A DNA stretch of 6,153 bases from Aquisalimonas sp. (GTDB lineage Bacteria > Pseudomonadota > Gammaproteobacteria > Nitrococcales > Aquisalimonadaceae), in NCBI GenBank assembly GCA_007133445.1, contig SLMR01000334.1:1-6153 (forward strand). Reading direction: 5' to 3'. How positions within the stretch are numbered: position 1 is the stretch's first letter; each line of letters starts with the position of its first letter. Below, piece after piece: positions 5,837 to 6,153 of this stretch. The notes under the pieces were generated by a model that worked only from the letters and a program-made list of their open reading frames with translations, was not told where the DNA came from and made no database searches. A program made the position numbers and the translations under genes.

Positions 5837-5869
5837 TTGGTCGGCAGCAATGCAAAGGGGGAGTTCACG

Positions 5870-6153
5870 ATGAGTACCGCACTGACACCGGTATCTCTCA
5901 ACAAGGTGCCGCTGCGTGCTGGCAGCGAAGAGGCCTATATCCAGGCCGTCAACCAGATTCCCGTTCTCAGCGCCGAGCAGGAACACGAGCTGGCGGTGGA
6001 GTACCGCGACCACGAGAACATCGATGCTGCCCGGCAGCTGGTGCTGTCGCATCTGCGCTTCGTGGTGCACATCGCCCGCGGCTACAACGGCTACGGCCTG
6101 CCCCTGGCGGACCTGATCCAGGAGGGCAATATCGGCCTCATGAAGGCCGTCAA
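5870..6153 (+). CDS. rpoH: RNA polymerase sigma-32 factor RpoH, N-terminal fragment
   Basis: The first 94 codons are present; the gene continues past the right edge. RpoH directs RNA polymerase to heat-shock promoters (chaperones and ATP-dependent proteases). Conserved sigma-70-family parts are visible: region 1.2-like [19 protein letters not shown] (24-42), region 2.1 [20 protein letters not shown] (57-76), and the start of region 2.2 [14 protein letters not shown] (81-94). [10 protein letters not shown] followed by [19 protein letters not shown] is distinctive for RpoH rather than RpoD or RpoS. The ATG is supported by a strong Shine-Dalgarno stretch AAAGGGGGAG (5854-5863) 6 bases upstream. 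The RpoH box and regions 3-4 are outside the window. The gap in front of it carries sigma-32, sigma-E and possible sigma-70 promoters and a CIRCE site, so expression should respond to several stresses. Confidence 0.96.
   Translation, partial: MSTALTPVSLNKVPLRAGSEEAYIQAVNQIPVLSAEQEHELAVEYRDHENIDAARQLVLSHLRFVVHIARGYNGYGLPLADLIQEGNIGLMKAV

Noticed and set aside
1..6153. A new defence, mobile or biosynthetic system
   Set aside because: All genes belong to well-known core families in a conserved order; the unusual content is the regulatory region before rpoH, not a new gene set.

Overview
The window looks like a core chromosomal segment of a high-G+C gammaproteobacterium (roughly two thirds G+C by eye). 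The gene order rsmD – two M16 peptidase-family genes – (divergent) ftsY – ftsE – ftsX – rpoH matches the arrangement I know from Pseudomonas. In E. coli the M16 pair is absent and rsmD directly faces ftsY. The strongly acidic tail of one exported M16 protein would fit a halotolerant or halophilic lineage such as Ectothiorhodospiraceae, but that is a guess.

Left half, minus strand (1-2838): reading leftward from a divergent promoter region come a zinc-binding M16B peptidase subunit, an M16-like subunit without the zinc motif, and the first codons of rsmD (16S rRNA methyltransferase). The genes are tightly packed. Both M16 proteins carry signal peptides. One has HxxEH and lacks the substrate-binding Arg/Tyr pair, and the other has Arg/Tyr and lacks HxxEH, so they should form one composite active site as an obligate heterodimer in the periplasm.

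Divergent region (2839-3024): about 190 bases without a gene. It holds weak candidate promoters for both directions, a perfect 12-bp palindrome and a short inverted repeat.

Right half, plus strand (3025-5686): ftsY (SRP receptor), ftsE and ftsX (ABC-type divisome complex that controls septal cell-wall hydrolysis) form an operon. Between ftsY and ftsE, ftsE appears to start at TTG, and an 8-codon mini-ORF overlaps both neighbours.

The most interesting part is the 183-base ftsX-rpoH gap (5687-5869). In order, it contains a near-consensus sigma-32 promoter (CTTGAAA-N14-CCCCAT), a consensus sigma-E promoter (GGAACTT-N16-TCAAA), and a CIRCE operator (TTAGCACTC-N9-GACTGCTAA, 17 of 18 positions matching the HrcA site). 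The CIRCE element overlaps the sigma-E -10 box and covers an extended -10 housekeeping promoter. The gene for the heat-shock sigma factor therefore seems to combine positive autoregulation, envelope-stress input and repression by the GroEL-dependent regulator HrcA. rpoH itself starts at 5870 with a strong ribosome binding site and runs off the right edge. I saw no mobile elements, tRNAs, rRNAs or CRISPR arrays.
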